From: Euglena gracilis | Lineage: Eukaryota > Euglenida > Euglenophyceae > Euglenales | Length of the DNA: 64,000 nt | Assembly: GCA_039621445.1 (NCBI GenBank) | Contig: CP154954.1 | Span: 44,061,847 to 44,125,846 of the forward strand | Reading direction: 5' to 3' | Part shown: positions 49,301-57,095 of the stretch, in pieces | How positions within the stretch are numbered: the stretch's first letter is position 1 | How the letters are laid out: every line of letters starts with the position of its first letter | Notes under the pieces: generated by a model | The model's database searches: none | What the model saw: the letters and a program-made list of their open reading frames with translations, nothing else | Told to the model about the DNA's origin: nothing | Position numbers and translations under genes: made by a program

Positions 49301-52300
49301 CACAAATTTTCAGATGATAAAAGGCGCCAACCATGAAAAGAGCATCCCCCCCCCCCCGCCACCATTTTCCACCCCCAAGCTCCTATGGCACCCACGTGCC
49401 ACGCCAAGAAAGAGAATCGTGCCAGCTGGAAAATGGGGCATGGGATGACACTGGTCTGAGTCAGTGGATTTGAAGTGCTGCACCACGTGCTGGATCCTGG
49501 GCAGGCGATGCCTGTTGGTGAGAGCCCCTTTCGGACAGCCCCTTTCCACTGGACACAGGACCCAAATGGCGGGGGGGGCTAGTTCATGATATGAGGTTGC
49601 TGAAAAAAGCTTGCTTGGGGGGGGGGGTGACTGGTGGGAATTATGTGACTTGACTGGTCATTCTTAAAAAGTGACCTCCCTCATACCTTAAAACAACCAG
49701 AAACTGTGCCCAGCATCCAAAACAGCCTAATTATTGCTAGAAGAACAAGAAAAACAGCCTAATTGCTGCTCAGTGCTTTTTGGCATAATTCCATGCATTT
49801 TGGTTGAGAATATATTTGCTGAAGTTTTATATGCAGCGCTGATATAAAGCCAAAAAAAAAAAAAAAAAAATATGACCCCCGTTGCGAATTTTCTTATTGA
49901 CAAGTCGCGGAGTGATAACGATGACCTATGGGCTGATTGAGGTAATTTCGGTTCCGGTGGGGTCCAACCTAGACAAGTTCACCCAGGTCGGACTTGGGGA
50001 GAAATGACTAGGCTTGATAAAAATGGCCATTTTCAAAAACCATGCCGCTTCGGTGCAGGGGCTGTGCTAAAATATTGCCATAAACTTGACCCCTTCTGAG
50101 GCGGTGGGGGTCGGGGCCCCCGCCTGGGCATGTGGCAGAAGAGGTGGGCGAGGCCGTCGTCGAGGCTGACCGGCACCCACGGCGGCAGCCGAAACAGGTC
50201 CCGCAGGATGTGTACTGCCGCGACGTTGGTCCCGCTTGGCTGCCGCCGCGACGACTCGCTGCCGTCCGCCTCCTCCGCCTCCTCCGCCTCCTCCATCTCG
50301 GCCGCCTCCTCCTCCTCCGCCGCCTCGCCCTCACCGTCGCCGCCTGCGCTGCCCTTGTTGTCCTCCACATATATCTTGGCCTCGGGCTGGGGCCCGGCGT
50401 CACCACCACGCCCCCCATCCTGGTTTACCCAACCGACAACATTGTGGGGAGTGGGTGGATGACTCGTATGGTGGCCAGTTGGTGCAACGAACGAAGAATC
50501 AGGAAGCGGTAAATGTATTAGTGCGGCACCACACCCACACACACATACACACACACAAACTGGCGGCTTCAGAATGCAACCCTGTGTGTCAGGGAGAGGG
50601 GCAATCCACATGGATGGACAGTGTGTTCCTCGGGCTGCTCCTCTTCCTCCTCTGCCCCTGGCTGCGGCTCTGCCTCCCCTCCAAAAAGGGCCTCCGCCTC
50701 GTCCTCAGCAATGGACTGCCTCTGCTGCCTCCGTCTCCGCATCCGCCTCCGCCTGGATGGAATGGCAGGGAGGCTTCGCCTGGCTGGAGCCAAACCCCAT
50801 CAAAACCACCCGAACCCAGGAACATTTTGGAGAACTGAAATTTGGTAGAAACCCACCTCAAAAAAACCCTCAAAAAAACCATTGTTGAGCACTTCATGAA
50901 AATCCAATGTAAATACTGATTCGTGATTTTCTGCTGCCCTGTCTTAATGGAAAATAAGAAATATAGAACTTCCCAAAATATAAACCTCCTAGGGGCATGT
51001 GGCTTAAAGGGGCTTTAATATGGAAGCCACATGAAAGCCCCCCCCTCCCGGGAAAGTGTCAACGGGCTAGACACAGGCGGCATGGAAAGGGGAAAACCCT
51101 AAGAAAAAAATTCCACCCCGTGGCAGCTTTGACAATAATTTTTGATTAAAAAAATGGTCCCAGCTGGATGTTTCTGAAGACTGGTGGAAGTTGAACAAAA
51201 TGACCTGAAACACGTCGGAAAGCACATACGATTTTAACCTTTTTGGAACTTGGTTTTTCCGCACAAAAAAAACCAAATATAAACTCCTGAGGACCTTCAA
51301 ATCCCGCCGAAATAAAAAGCCGGGAGTATATTTGGGGGGGGTTAGACTAATAACCACTTCCCAAGTGGACGTACCCTATGTCTATGAAAACAATGTGTTT
51401 TGTCCTTCATCACCGTGTAGGCGCAGAGGGTGAGCAACTTTTGGCCATCTGGCCGACCTCAGGGTGGAGAACACCCCCCCCCAGACTAACCCCAAGTTGG
51501 GGGGGGGGGGGTGCCAAAACCAGCCCTAACCACTCGGGGGGGAAAAAACCATTTAACCTTTCAACCACCCCGGGGCTGAAATAATGGTATGCTCTGGACC
51601 CATCAGTTCACCATTTGGGGACACACCTCCTCCTCCTCGCCCTCATCCTCTGCTGCCGCCTCCTCCTCCTCTGCACCCACGGCTTCTGCCTCATTGCAAG
51701 CCTCTTCCGGGTCTCCCACCTCGTCGATGTCTCCTGTTGGGGATCGAGAGGCCTCAATGAGGGGGCCATCGCCAGAACAGACCGCGCCCACGGCCCATGG
51801 TGGCAGGGAGACACCTCCAGCCACCTCCGCTGGGTCGCCCGGAGCACAGGCCGCCGCGGCAGTTTCGGGTTGTGGCGCGGCCCCAGCGGTGTCCTCTGCG
51901 GGGGGAAGGAAGCCCCAAGCCGCCCAGAGAGGTGGGGGTGGGCAGTGATGCCTCGGGGAACTCGGCGGCACGCCAACCGCCGGTGCGATGATACAGGGGA
52001 ACGGCATAGGAGGGTATAGCAGAACGGGGCCGCCTCCATTTGGGGCATCAACAAGCCTCGGGTGTGTTCCGCCTCCGTCGATGGAGTAAACATACCCGGT
52101 TCATCGCCACTTGCCCATTTAACAAGGGAAAACCTCAAAACAAAAAAAACTCCCCGATGTGATTAGAACTGTGCAGGAAGGCCTGGTGGGGGGGGGTCGC
52201 CCCCACTCACCACAGCACCTGTGCAAGGAAAATTCTTTCCGCACCGAACGAAATTTTTGGCCAAAAAATTTTGTGCCCCTGGAAATACAGGAAGGCTGGT

Positions 52301-52508
52301 GGGTGATGGGGTCGAACCCCCCCACCCGGGGTGGGGGTCGACCCCCCCCACCCACCACCCATTCCCGTACAGTTCTTGGGTGCCCCATCTTGCACCCTTC
52401 ATCCTGTTTCGTCATTTGAGCACGACATTTTTTTCTCGCACAATGATACTTTCTGAGGATAACTGGGCTTCCCTGTCCCCCTGTCCCCCTGGGTCTATAT
52501 ATATGTAC

Positions 52509-52539
<31 letters not shown>

Positions 52540-53320
52540 TGGGTGTATATATATATATATATATATATGCACACACATATACACACAAAATTTGGCGACT
52601 GAATACATAACCCTCTTTGCACGCCTTTGAATGGGAATCATAAAGATGGTCCACAAAATATATTGGTGTTTGAGGTAAATTCCATCACTCATTCTGGAAA
52701 AAAAAAGTTTCAAAAGGTTGTTAATAATCCTTGAATGATTTAAAACTGAATGTAAAATGCAAAACCAATTCTGCCAAAATTGAAAAACATACAACAAACA
52801 GCCAATGTGCCCCTTTGACCCAATCTTCCCAAACCTTCAGCAAAATCTTTGATCATTTTCCCGCACCTCTTTTGAAAAAATATTGATGTGCCCAATTGTC
52901 GGAACTCCCTTCCATCTCCTCCCCTGTACCTTTTGGTGTCCTCCGCACTAATTCCGGGATTGGTGAGGCGGGGGGGGGGATTCAAGCAATCCTCCGCCAC
53001 GCTTTGAACACCACCTTCCAGGCACGTGCAGCCAGCTCGGCACCTGAAGGGCCCCCCGCCTCCGGTGGGCCCAGCGCTGCCTCCGGCGTTGCCTCCACCG
53101 GCAGTCCGGCGCCGGGCTCCGCCTCCTCCCGCCCCGCCGCTACCACGGCGGCGGCCAGCGCGGGGGCTGCCTCGGCCGGCGGGGGGAGAGGGAGGGGGGC
53201 GGCCTCCACCGGCTGAGGGGCCTCCGGCTGTGAGAAAGGAGGGGGGCCTCCAGGAGGGAACGTTTGGGGGAAGCCACCGCCGTGGGCGGCCTTCCTCTCT
53301 GATTCCTGAACAGTCCACAT
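11576..53320 (-). CDS. Gene B: large multi-exon gene with C-terminal R-S-E ADP-ribosyltransferase domain
   Basis: Gene-level entry for some 28 minus-strand exons. The seven 3' exons (24263-24086, 22487-22329, 21109-21008, 17067-16987, 15759-15620, 12429-12192, 11684-11576) join in phase and contain a complete mono-ADP-ribosyltransferase fold: a [14 protein letters not shown] helix, the Arg motif FRGVG, the FTSTS motif and the catalytic E-x-E in FPTEQEF. Known: this class transfers ADP-ribose from NAD to protein side chains, and E-x-E favours arginine. Upstream lie an ankyrin-like exon, two exons with paired Cys-x2-Cys knuckles and acidic low-complexity exons. Inferred: an intracellular modifier with protein-binding modules. 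The candidate start is ATG 53320. A TAG at 24061-24063 would instead split the locus in two. Several upstream junctions do not close in phase by eye, so missed exons are likely. Confidence 0.5.
12192..12429 (-). CDS. Gene B exon after the ART core, Cys-rich
   Basis: Acceptor CACAACAAG. It encodes [20 protein letters not shown], then [16 protein letters not shown] and a helical end ([17 protein letters not shown]). Phase fits on both sides. The role is unknown; three Cys (C-x2-C...C) could bind metal or form disulphides. Confidence 0.75.
12635..13020. repeat. GGCC-rich block and two tandem units of about 160 bp
   Basis: A (GGCCC/CCGG)-rich stretch at 12635-12700 is followed by two diverged units. 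Each contains AAACGCT..TTTCGGCTCAAA, TTTTTCCGGGTCCGGGAGGC and a GGGCAAAAAAAAAT tail (units start near 12722 and 12881). Confidence 0.7.
13040..13780. repeat. Tandem repeat, four units of about 200-225 bp
   Basis: Each unit carries CGGCCGTATCTCGGGCTAGG, GGAGAGTTGCGGGGAAATCA, a TAGGGCGTTCCAA word and a TTTTGAGATATTTTG-like end. Starts near 13064, 13284, 13486 and 13710. The later units are more diverged. Confidence 0.75.
14270..14725. repeat. Dispersed repeat family A, copy 2 (inverted relative to copy 1)
   Basis: Contains GGCATTTTTGATGATGGTCG and flanking GGTTTATAAGATCTGGTTTG and G-run blocks. Reverse complement of the 7240-7650 layout. Confidence 0.65.
14726..15600. other. Intron of gene B, no other feature recognised
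   Basis: Mixed AT-rich sequence downstream of ART exon 4. The minus-strand frame of that exon remains open here to 15000, but the composition is not that of the GC-rich exons. Confidence 0.4.
15620..15759 (-). CDS. ART exon 4: catalytic E-x-E motif
   Basis: Encodes [20 protein letters not shown] followed by [17 protein letters not shown] is the E-x-E catalytic loop, and 'PPGTRFRV' is the usual strand after it. Acceptor GCCGGCAG and donor GTGTGGCC. The frame stays open for another 200 codons into the intron, so read-through would give a different C-terminus. Confidence 0.88.
15760..16986. other. Intron between ART exons 3 and 4
   Basis: About 1.2 kb with poly-C and poly-G runs (15780, 15866, 16030). 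A GACTGACTG..CCCTGTGACC block resembles words at 26030 and 44290. No exon-like block was seen. Confidence 0.4.
16987..17067 (-). CDS. ART exon 3: STS motif
   Basis: Encodes [20 protein letters not shown] then YIAHSFG. The S-T-S motif is the S of the R-S-E triad. Acceptor GCGGGCAG and donor GTACGAGG. It is separated from ART exon 2 by a 3.9 kb intron holding the (ACAT)n array. Confidence 0.88.
17478..17640. repeat. (ACATAT)n edge of the tetranucleotide array
   Basis: Alternating ACATAT units that grade into (ACAT)n at about 17590. Confidence 0.85.
17641..20060. repeat. (ACAT)n microsatellite, about 2.4 kb
   Basis: Nearly pure ACAT units with (CAGA)n blocks at 17870-17925, 18893-18974 and 19805-19933, a (GCAT)n block at 18337-18400 and short (AC)n runs. 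It lies in the intron between ART exons 2 and 3. It has the complementary strand sense to the 28-38 kb array. Confidence 0.95.
20075..20515. repeat. Foldback element with about 110-nt inverted arms
   Basis: The left arm (20090-20185) contains AGGTTGGCCACGGG and GGTTTGGGCCGGTTGGCC. The right arm (20400-20510) is its reverse complement with GGCCAACCGGTCCAAACCC. The ATATGGCAAGTGTTAAGTTT word at its left edge recurs at about 20647. Arms include an AAACCCTAACCC word. Confidence 0.75.
20520..20990. other. Intron of gene B, AT-rich, no feature
   Basis: AT-rich stretch between the foldback element and ART exon 2, with a poly-A run near 20838. Nothing recognised. Confidence 0.4.
21008..21109 (-). CDS. 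ART exon 2: catalytic Arg (R) motif
   Basis: Encodes [20 protein letters not shown]. The FRGV Arg is the NAD-binding R of the R-S-E triad. Single leading base and phase-2 end agree with both neighbours; donor GTCTTTAA. Confidence 0.85.
21110..22320. other. Intron between ART exons 1 and 2
   Basis: About 1.2 kb, AT-rich with many A-runs (21290-21590). No exon-like block, repeat family or ncRNA was recognised. Confidence 0.4.
22329..22487 (-). CDS. ART exon 1: N-terminal helices of the ADP-ribosyltransferase fold
   Basis: Acceptor GGTTAG and donor GTGTTTCG. It encodes [19 protein letters not shown] and [14 protein letters not shown], matching the N-terminal 'YT..iY..lN' helix and 'L..AL.kLp' segment of R-S-E mono-ADP-ribosyltransferases. 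It ends in a split codon completed by the next exon. Confidence 0.8.
22490..23890. other. Intron of gene B with a small inverted repeat
   Basis: No exon was seen. The region 23260-23405 contains five TGTCAGGGT-like words and an inverted pair CCAGGAAACTGTC / GACAGTTTCCTGG, a hairpin of about 13 bp with a loop of 60-70 nt. Confidence 0.45.
23896..24046. repeat. Tandem duplication of about 75 bp
   Basis: Two near-identical copies containing CGACACAGATGCACTTGCAT and GGGGGATCACTTGGACGTC sit immediately 3' of the 24086 exon end. Confidence 0.85.
24086..24263 (-). CDS. Gene B exon just upstream of the ART domain
   Basis: Acceptor CCCCACCAG. It encodes [20 protein letters not shown] and [18 protein letters not shown]. 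With donor GTCCCCCG at 24085 it ends in phase 2 and fits the first ART exon. Without splicing it reads on to a TAG at 24061-24063. Confidence 0.6.
24340..24985. repeat. Family A copy 3 (diverged) interrupted by family D
   Basis: Family A words (TTTGGTTGGTCAGCCG, CAACAATGGTTGGTCGCAAA, GTTTATAAGTCG) flank a G/C-run block at 24470-24720 of family D type. Confidence 0.55.
25130..25735. repeat. Family D repeat
   Basis: GGCCCTTTCGGCACC, CTCCCAGGCACTTTTGGCC and GGCGCCGAAGGCCTTTGGCG hairpins with long C and G runs. It shares GAAAAGGCCATTTTCGG with the copy at 60300-60580. Confidence 0.55.
25735..25880 (-). CDS. Gene B Cys-containing exon, 3' end uncertain
   Basis: Acceptor AGCCCGCAG. It encodes [20 protein letters not shown] and [15 protein letters not shown]. 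No GT donor lies close to the end of the coding-like stretch; a GC donor is possible. Confidence 0.55.
26111..26268 (-). CDS. Gene B exon
   Basis: Acceptor TTGGCCAG and donor GTGACCTG. It encodes [20 protein letters not shown] and [15 protein letters not shown], then FFSS in phase 0, matching the next exon. Confidence 0.6.
26558..26667 (-). CDS. Gene B exon
   Basis: Acceptor CACTTCCAG. It encodes [20 protein letters not shown] and [11 protein letters not shown], donor GTGGCGGC. First exon recognised on the other side of the array. Its end phase does not fit the next exon. Confidence 0.55.
26885..27165. repeat. Foldback element with about 80-nt inverted arms
   Basis: The left arm starts TGCTGGGACCCC, then GGGGTTATTTATGGAGTAGG. 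The right arm is its reverse complement with CCCTCCTCCATGAATAACCC and GGGGGGTCCAGTA. The centre is AT-rich with TAGGCCTAAATT words. It carries AACCCTAACCC. Confidence 0.75.
27166..27945. other. Region before the array, one weak plus-strand coding-like stretch
   Basis: 27625-27760 on + reads [20 protein letters not shown] then [13 protein letters not shown], protein-like but without clear splice sites or family. The rest is AT-rich with nothing recognised. Confidence 0.25.
27953..28083. repeat. (GGAT)n microsatellite
   Basis: About 32 uninterrupted GGAT units at the left edge of the large array. Confidence 0.95.
28084..38111. repeat. (ATGT)n microsatellite array, about 10 kb
   Basis: Nearly pure tetranucleotide repeat with sparse point changes and single-base slips. 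It has embedded (GGAT)n at 29400-29425, 30826-30845 and 37060-37275, (ACGT)n at 36516-36570, (GCAT)n at 31570-31730 and 37015-37050, and short GGGT and AGGT blocks at 37275-37346. All frames are open on both strands purely because the unit lacks stop codons. If gene B is one transcript, the array lies in its intron between 38193 and 26667. Confidence 0.97.
37060..37275. repeat. (GGAT)n block inside the large array
   Basis: About 50 GGAT units, followed by GGGT then AGGT units. Confidence 0.95.
38193..38304 (-). CDS. Gene B exon next to the giant array
   Basis: Encodes [20 protein letters not shown] then RVVVPVEKQ, donor GTGCTGCA (or GTAGTCGT earlier). It carries another C-x2-C pair. The acceptor is uncertain. 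This is the last exon before the 10 kb microsatellite. Confidence 0.55.
38310..39340. other. Intron of gene B, no feature recognised
   Basis: Between the 38193 and 39441 exons. An imperfect GC-rich block at 38815-39030 is reminiscent of coding composition but has no consistent frame. Confidence 0.35.
39415..39440. repeat. (CAG)n run in the intron directly after an exon
   Basis: About eight CAG units (CTG on the coding strand) starting immediately beyond the donor of the zinc-ribbon exon. If the intron were retained it would encode poly-Cys. Confidence 0.85.
39441..39817 (-). CDS. Gene B zinc-ribbon-like exon with acidic linker
   Basis: Acceptor AGCGACAG and donor GTCTGCTG, 125 codons. It encodes [11 protein letters not shown], then [16 protein letters not shown], a long Glu/Asp/Ala linker and [20 protein letters not shown]. 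Two Cys-x2-Cys pairs 11 residues apart form a likely zinc ribbon. A CTG run begins in the intron right after the donor. Confidence 0.7.
39830..40780. other. Intron of gene B, no exon seen
   Basis: Contains CAC-rich words at 40375-40500 leading into the pentanucleotide array. Nothing else recognised. Confidence 0.4.
40787..40980. repeat. (AACAC)n pentanucleotide array with an AACGC core
   Basis: About 28 AACAC units, with five consecutive AACGC units at 40880-40905, followed by (AC)n. Confidence 0.93.
41054..41195 (-). CDS. Gene B exon with paired Cys knuckles
   Basis: Encodes [19 protein letters not shown] and [12 protein letters not shown], a C-x2-C...C-x2-C pattern typical of a small zinc-binding domain. 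No clear GT donor follows; a GC donor (GCAAGG) at 41053 is possible. Confidence 0.6.
41555..41686 (-). CDS. Gene B ankyrin-like exon
   Basis: Acceptor TGCGCTAAG, phase 0. It encodes [16 protein letters not shown] followed by [14 protein letters not shown], resembling the second helix and loop of one ankyrin repeat and the start of the next. The donor is ambiguous between 41570, 41555 and 41513, all phase 0. Confidence 0.6.
41921..42169 (-). CDS. Gene B helical exon, 83 codons
   Basis: Acceptor GTCATTTCAG and donor GTGTTTAG, phase 0 both ends. It encodes [20 protein letters not shown] and [18 protein letters not shown], ending in a Leu run from a CTG repeat. Confidence 0.75.
42517..42770 (-). 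CDS. Gene B helical exon
   Basis: Acceptor CGCTGGCCAG and donor GTGTGACC. It encodes [20 protein letters not shown], then a Tyr- and Met-rich helical segment ([17 protein letters not shown]). It ends in phase 0, as the next exon needs. Family not recognised. Confidence 0.7.
42880..43030. repeat. Short inverted/tandem repeat rich in GTTCGAG and CTCGAAC words
   Basis: Inverted arms AACGACATTTGAGGAGG (about 42920) and CCTCCTCAAATGTCGTT (about 42990), plus three GAGGTTCGAG/GAGGCTCGAG words, form a strong hairpin. Confidence 0.7.
43336..43386. repeat. Poly-G tract
   Basis: About 48 G with two short interruptions. The longest of many G or C runs in the introns. Confidence 0.9.
43578..43790 (-). 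CDS. Gene B coding block with internal frame change
   Basis: Positions 43790-43718 encode [21 protein letters not shown]. Positions 43689-43578 encode [20 protein letters not shown] in a different frame. The 28 nt between begin GT and end AG. Either a tiny intron, a 73-nt intron using an earlier GT, or an indel explains the switch. Confidence 0.5.
43879..44030 (-). CDS. Gene B helical exon
   Basis: Acceptor GACTGCAG and donor GTCTGTAC. It encodes [20 protein letters not shown] then IIHHRSLP. Family not recognised. The phase to the previous exon does not close, suggesting a missed exon in 44.05-44.69 kb. Confidence 0.55.
44691..44813 (-). CDS. Gene B exon, 41 codons
   Basis: Acceptor CGACCCAG and donor GTGGTAGT, phase 0 both ends. 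It encodes [20 protein letters not shown] and continues acidic and Pro-rich. Confidence 0.6.
45000..45190. repeat. GC-palindrome repeat (family B), copy 3
   Basis: GGCCACAGCC..GGCTGTGGCC, TGCGGCCGGCTGCGG and GGTCGCGGCTGGCCGCAGCC palindromes, a diverged version of the 7.7 kb copy. Confidence 0.6.
45195..45820. repeat. Foldback family C, copy 3 (inverted, interrupted)
   Basis: 45200-45285 matches the reverse complement of the family C tail (TATTTGAAGGGGTAGGGTTC, CTGCTCAACGTTG). 45770-45815 matches the reverse complement of its head (TTTGGGGTAGCTGGTACC). The middle is replaced by family D sequence with GTGCCTGCCCAGGCAGGCAC hairpins. Confidence 0.65.
45870..46010. repeat. GC-palindrome repeat (family B), copy 4
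   Basis: Diverged GGCTGGCTGCTGCCGGCCGC and CCGGCAGCGGC words at the far side of the third family C copy. Confidence 0.5.
46118..46205 (-). CDS. Gene B exon
   Basis: Encodes [20 protein letters not shown] and NFLPRGFFK, donor GTTGGTCA. The acceptor chosen (CACCAAG) completes the split codon. A CTGCCAG acceptor 11 nt further in would change phase. Confidence 0.6.
46440..46570. repeat. Repeat sharing AAATAACCTGGCGGGG words
   Basis: AAATAACCTGGCGGGG next to G-runs and ACTTGGCACCCTG. The same words occur at 53995-54235 in both orientations, so it is a dispersed family. Confidence 0.55.
46624..46743 (-). CDS. Gene B exon
   Basis: Acceptor TGGTTGCAG and donor GTCACGTG. It encodes [20 protein letters not shown]. 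Phase-compatible with both neighbours. Confidence 0.65.
46846..47060 (-). CDS. Gene B exon
   Basis: Acceptor CCCTGCCAG and donor GTGGGATA. It encodes a Pro-rich start and then [20 protein letters not shown]. The phase-2 end is completed exactly by the next exon. Confidence 0.7.
48355..48436 (-). CDS. Gene B helical exon (82 nt)
   Basis: Acceptor CCAATCTCAG and donor GTCAATTC. It encodes [19 protein letters not shown] then KDFLIDTTR. Family not recognised. Confidence 0.65.
48896..49124 (-). CDS. Gene B helical exon
   Basis: Acceptor TTTCTGTCAG and donor GTGTGGGG. It encodes [19 protein letters not shown] and [17 protein letters not shown]. It looks like a folded alpha-helical domain; the family is not recognised. 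Confidence 0.65.
50091..50419 (-). CDS. Gene B exon, acidic linker then helical segment
   Basis: Acceptor AAACCAG. It opens [20 protein letters not shown], passes a Glu/Ala repeat and ends in [19 protein letters not shown]. The exact donor (GTCAAG at 50090) is tentative. Confidence 0.55.
50620..50752 (-). CDS. Gene B acidic exon, start uncertain
   Basis: Coding-like frame with [20 protein letters not shown] and EEEEEQPEE, donor GTCCATCC. The best acceptor (CCATCCAG) puts the first codons one base out of phase with the previous exon. A second acidic frame ([13 protein letters not shown]) runs in from it and stops at about 50708. Confidence 0.4.
51627..51895 (-). CDS. Gene B acidic exon
   Basis: Acceptor CCCCCGCAG, 89 codons, donor GTGTGTCC. 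It encodes an Ala/Glu-rich disordered region ending in [15 protein letters not shown]. Phase agrees with the 53044 donor. Confidence 0.6.
53044..53320 (-). CDS. Gene B candidate first exon, Pro/Ala/Glu-rich
   Basis: ATG at 53320 reads [15 protein letters not shown] and stays open into an Ala/Pro/Glu-rich stretch. An acceptor at 53228 offers a shorter form. It ends at TCAG|GTGCCG in phase 1, which the next exon completes. If not spliced, the frame ends in [15 protein letters not shown] and a stop. Confidence 0.5.
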
Positions 53321-53994
53321 TCCGGGGCAAGGTGCGAGGCTCACCCAGCAGAGGCCCCGGGGATGCGGCAACCAACCGTTGGTTGCGCGATTTTTTTTAC
53401 TGAATTTGACTTCTTTCAGGTTCGACCTTGCCAGATGGAGGAAGTAGGGTGCTTTGTTTTGCTCTTTGTGTCTTTATTGTGTGTCTTTTGCCCTTTTGAA
53501 TAAAACAAAGCAAAACAAAACAAAAGGCAAAACTGTCCACAAAACAAACAAAACAAACAACATCACGCTTCTTTTAACATATCATTTTCTCAGTGGCAAT
53601 GTTGGTGGAGAACAGCGTGAATCTTGTGAATCACTGAATTTTTTTCAAAAGACCATCCTGTTGGAGGGACCCAGGTGACAGGTGTGGTCAAAGAGGCGCT
53701 GGGGGCGCTTCGGACAGTGCATCAAACAAATGTTGAAAATAGCAATTGAAAATGGAACAGAAATGGGAACGGAATTGAATGGCAGACCCACGACATCATT
53801 TTTCCGTTTGTAGTGAGATTTCTCCGAAACCTCACTGCCCCTTTTGGCCACTGCGTGCGTTGTGCGCAGCATGAACCCTCTGCAATCCCTTCCTCCTTGG
53901 GACCCTAGAATGCTGAATTTTTCAGCGAGGCCGACCCCACCCCCCTGGGTGCCCTAGAGTGCCCAGTCAGCACCCAGTGCCCTCAGGGCGGGGG

Positions 53995-54240
53995 GGGGGG
54001 GGTTAACCCCCCCCCAAATAACCTGGCGGGGCCCTTGCTCCTGGCGGGGGCCAAATAACTTGGTGGGGGGAGGGGTAAAAAAGGTGGTTGCAGTAACTTG
54101 GCACCCCCTTTTTTAGACAAAATTCCTTTATGGAGCTGAAAAGGGGGCCCAAATAACCTGGCAGGGGGGCAGGGCCAAAAGTTCGTTCCAATAAACTGGC
54201 ACCCCGCCAGGTTATTTGGGGGGGGGGGGGTTAATGCCAG
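53995..54240. repeat. Inverted repeat with AAATAACCTGGCGGGG arms
   Basis: AAATAACCTGGCGGGG at 54014, ACTTGGCACCCC at about 54092, and the reverse complement GCCAGGTTATTTGGGG at about 54208. Related to 46440-46570. Confidence 0.6.
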
Positions 54241-55179
54241 GAACCCTCCTCCCAATGGAATTGGTCAAATTCAGCAACCAAGCAACTGGAACCAAGAGTG
54301 AAACTGAAACCAACAAAAGCGATGAAAACAACAAAAATGATTCAAAAATCATCATTTCCACTTGTGATTCAGAAAAAAATCATATAAAAAAATCATCAAG
54401 AGGGTGCCGTATTGCGTCCAGGAAATCTGAAAAACAGAGATTCACCATATTTGAAAGACAAATATTACCATATCCAATCACGAAACGTCGGCCAAGCATG
54501 AAAGAGAGACTGAGATTAGACACAAACCACAAAGACGCTTTTCCCTCTCTCACAAACAAACATGTTCAGGGTTGTAAGATTCCGATGACTTTTTCTTGCA
54601 GTTATCTTCATCTCATCGGGCTGTTCTATAGTCTGTATTCTATAGTCGGGGAATTGTTTTCATTGTGCAACATAAAAGTGGAGCCCACACCGCAGTTACA
54701 CCATGGTTACACCATGGCGACACTGGGGTGGGCAATGTCCCTTAGCAGGGCAGAGGACAACGTTGTCTACAGTGTGCATGGGACATGGGGGAGACATTCA
54801 GGTCCATTGCCATCCAATAATAAATGAAATGACAATGCCAATGACAAAACAACTCTGCCACTGTGCCAGCTGCTTTTGTCACACGTGGCCACAGCAGACG
54901 GCGTGTGGATGTTTGCCTTTTCGTTCTGCCCAGTTGATATGCCAACAGTCAGTTGATTACTGTTCAAACACCGACTGGAAACTCTGAGGAATATTTCGAC
55001 TTTGGGGGCCTACAAAGCTATGCCTTCTTGGATTCGCTCCTCATTTCTTTGATTTTTCCCACAACGAGGTGATGCCCATTTCTGCTCCGGTGGATACAAA
55101 TTCAATGTGTGTGAAGGGGAGAGTTATTGTGGCTTCTCTCTGGGATTTATGGGATCTTTTGCTCAGAGGGCAAGACAGT

Positions 55180-55575
55180 AAACCACCCAAATAATACCCC
55201 CCTCAAATAATACCCCCCCCCTCGGGGTCCGACTTCCGCCACCGAATTAATACCCTCCCCCCTAAATCTCGGGCCGACAACCCGGATTTTGACCTGAAAA
55301 TTTGGGTAAAAATCACAACTTCTGACAACAAATTACGAAAAAAAAATCGATTTTTCTGGATTATCTGGCCTCCAAAAATGCTAAATTGCATGAGAAAAGA
55401 CAAAAAATGACCCCAAAGGGGGGGTTTTGGGTGCTATTTTGGCTCCTATGGGACTTCAAAAATTTCGAAAAATTTGGGGTGCTATTACCCCCCCAAATAA
55501 TACCCCCCCCTCGGGCCAGGACTTCGGGCGAAAAAATAATACCCCGGGGGGGGTATTACTTGGGGGGAGGGGGTT
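55180..55575. repeat. Repeat with inverted AATAATACCCCCC ends
   Basis: AAATAATACCCCCC occurs at both ends, and GGGGGGGTATTACTTGGGG closes the right side, around a central AT-rich segment. MITE-like layout; one copy only was seen. Confidence 0.5.
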
Positions 55576-55894
55576 AGCTGGTTTACTGGATTTTGCCAGT
55601 TATGGAAAATGCGGCGAGACGAAAATTGTTGGATCAAATTTGCCAACATTTTTGATTGGAATCATTTTTTGCCATCATGCGAATCAAATGGGTCATCAGG
55701 GGGTCGACCCTTTTCCTTTCAAACAATCATTTTACAAATGTTTTGGAGAGGGTGGGATCTCTGATTTTGATGCATTGCACACAACTACAAAGCACACCGG
55801 GTTCAGCACGGAGGCAACCAGCGTCAGTGCAAGTAGGCTGTTTTTGACACTCCCATGGGACGTGTGCCAATTCCACACCAACACACAACCACAT

Positions 55895-56765
<871 letters not shown>

Positions 56766-56975
56766 GGGGTCACCCACCCCTAATTTGGTGGGTGGGTGGG
56801 TGTGGGTCCACATATGCATGCACCCATGCGTGTGCGCATGGGTGTGCCAAAGGGTGGTTGTTGTTGGGTGTACACAAGTGTGTGCCAGTGTGCGTGCTGG
56901 TCGCCTTGGATTGCCCCCTTGAAGTTGACTTTCTCAACGCACAGGCCGCCAATGGGGAATGGGTTGGGGGGGCCT

Positions 56976-57095
56976 TCAAAACAGCCTGGCCGCTGCCAGT
57001 TGCTGCTCCTCCTCCAGCTCTCGCACTCGCGCAGTGGCTGCCGCCAACTCCTGCTGCAGCACGGCCCGACGCTCCTCCTCACGGCCCACGACGTC
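56976..57095 (-). CDS. Gene C terminal exon with stop
   Basis: Acceptor CTCCCTCAG. It starts DVVGREEERRAVLQQELA, ends LAAARLF, then TGA at 56976-56978. 39 codons plus stop, close to the 42-codon module. Confidence 0.8.
   Translation of the reverse strand, partial: DVVGREEERRAVLQQELAAATARVRELEEEQQLAAARLF

Noticed and set aside
52100-52800. Minus-strand frames rich in Tyr/Ile/His around 52.5 kb
   Set aside because: They read through a (TA)n/(ATAC)n stretch at 52496-52570; no exon features.
54216-54827. Plus-strand frame of 203 codons
   Set aside because: AT-rich, Ser/Lys/Asn-rich and without family similarity; its codon use is unlike the GC-rich exons here.
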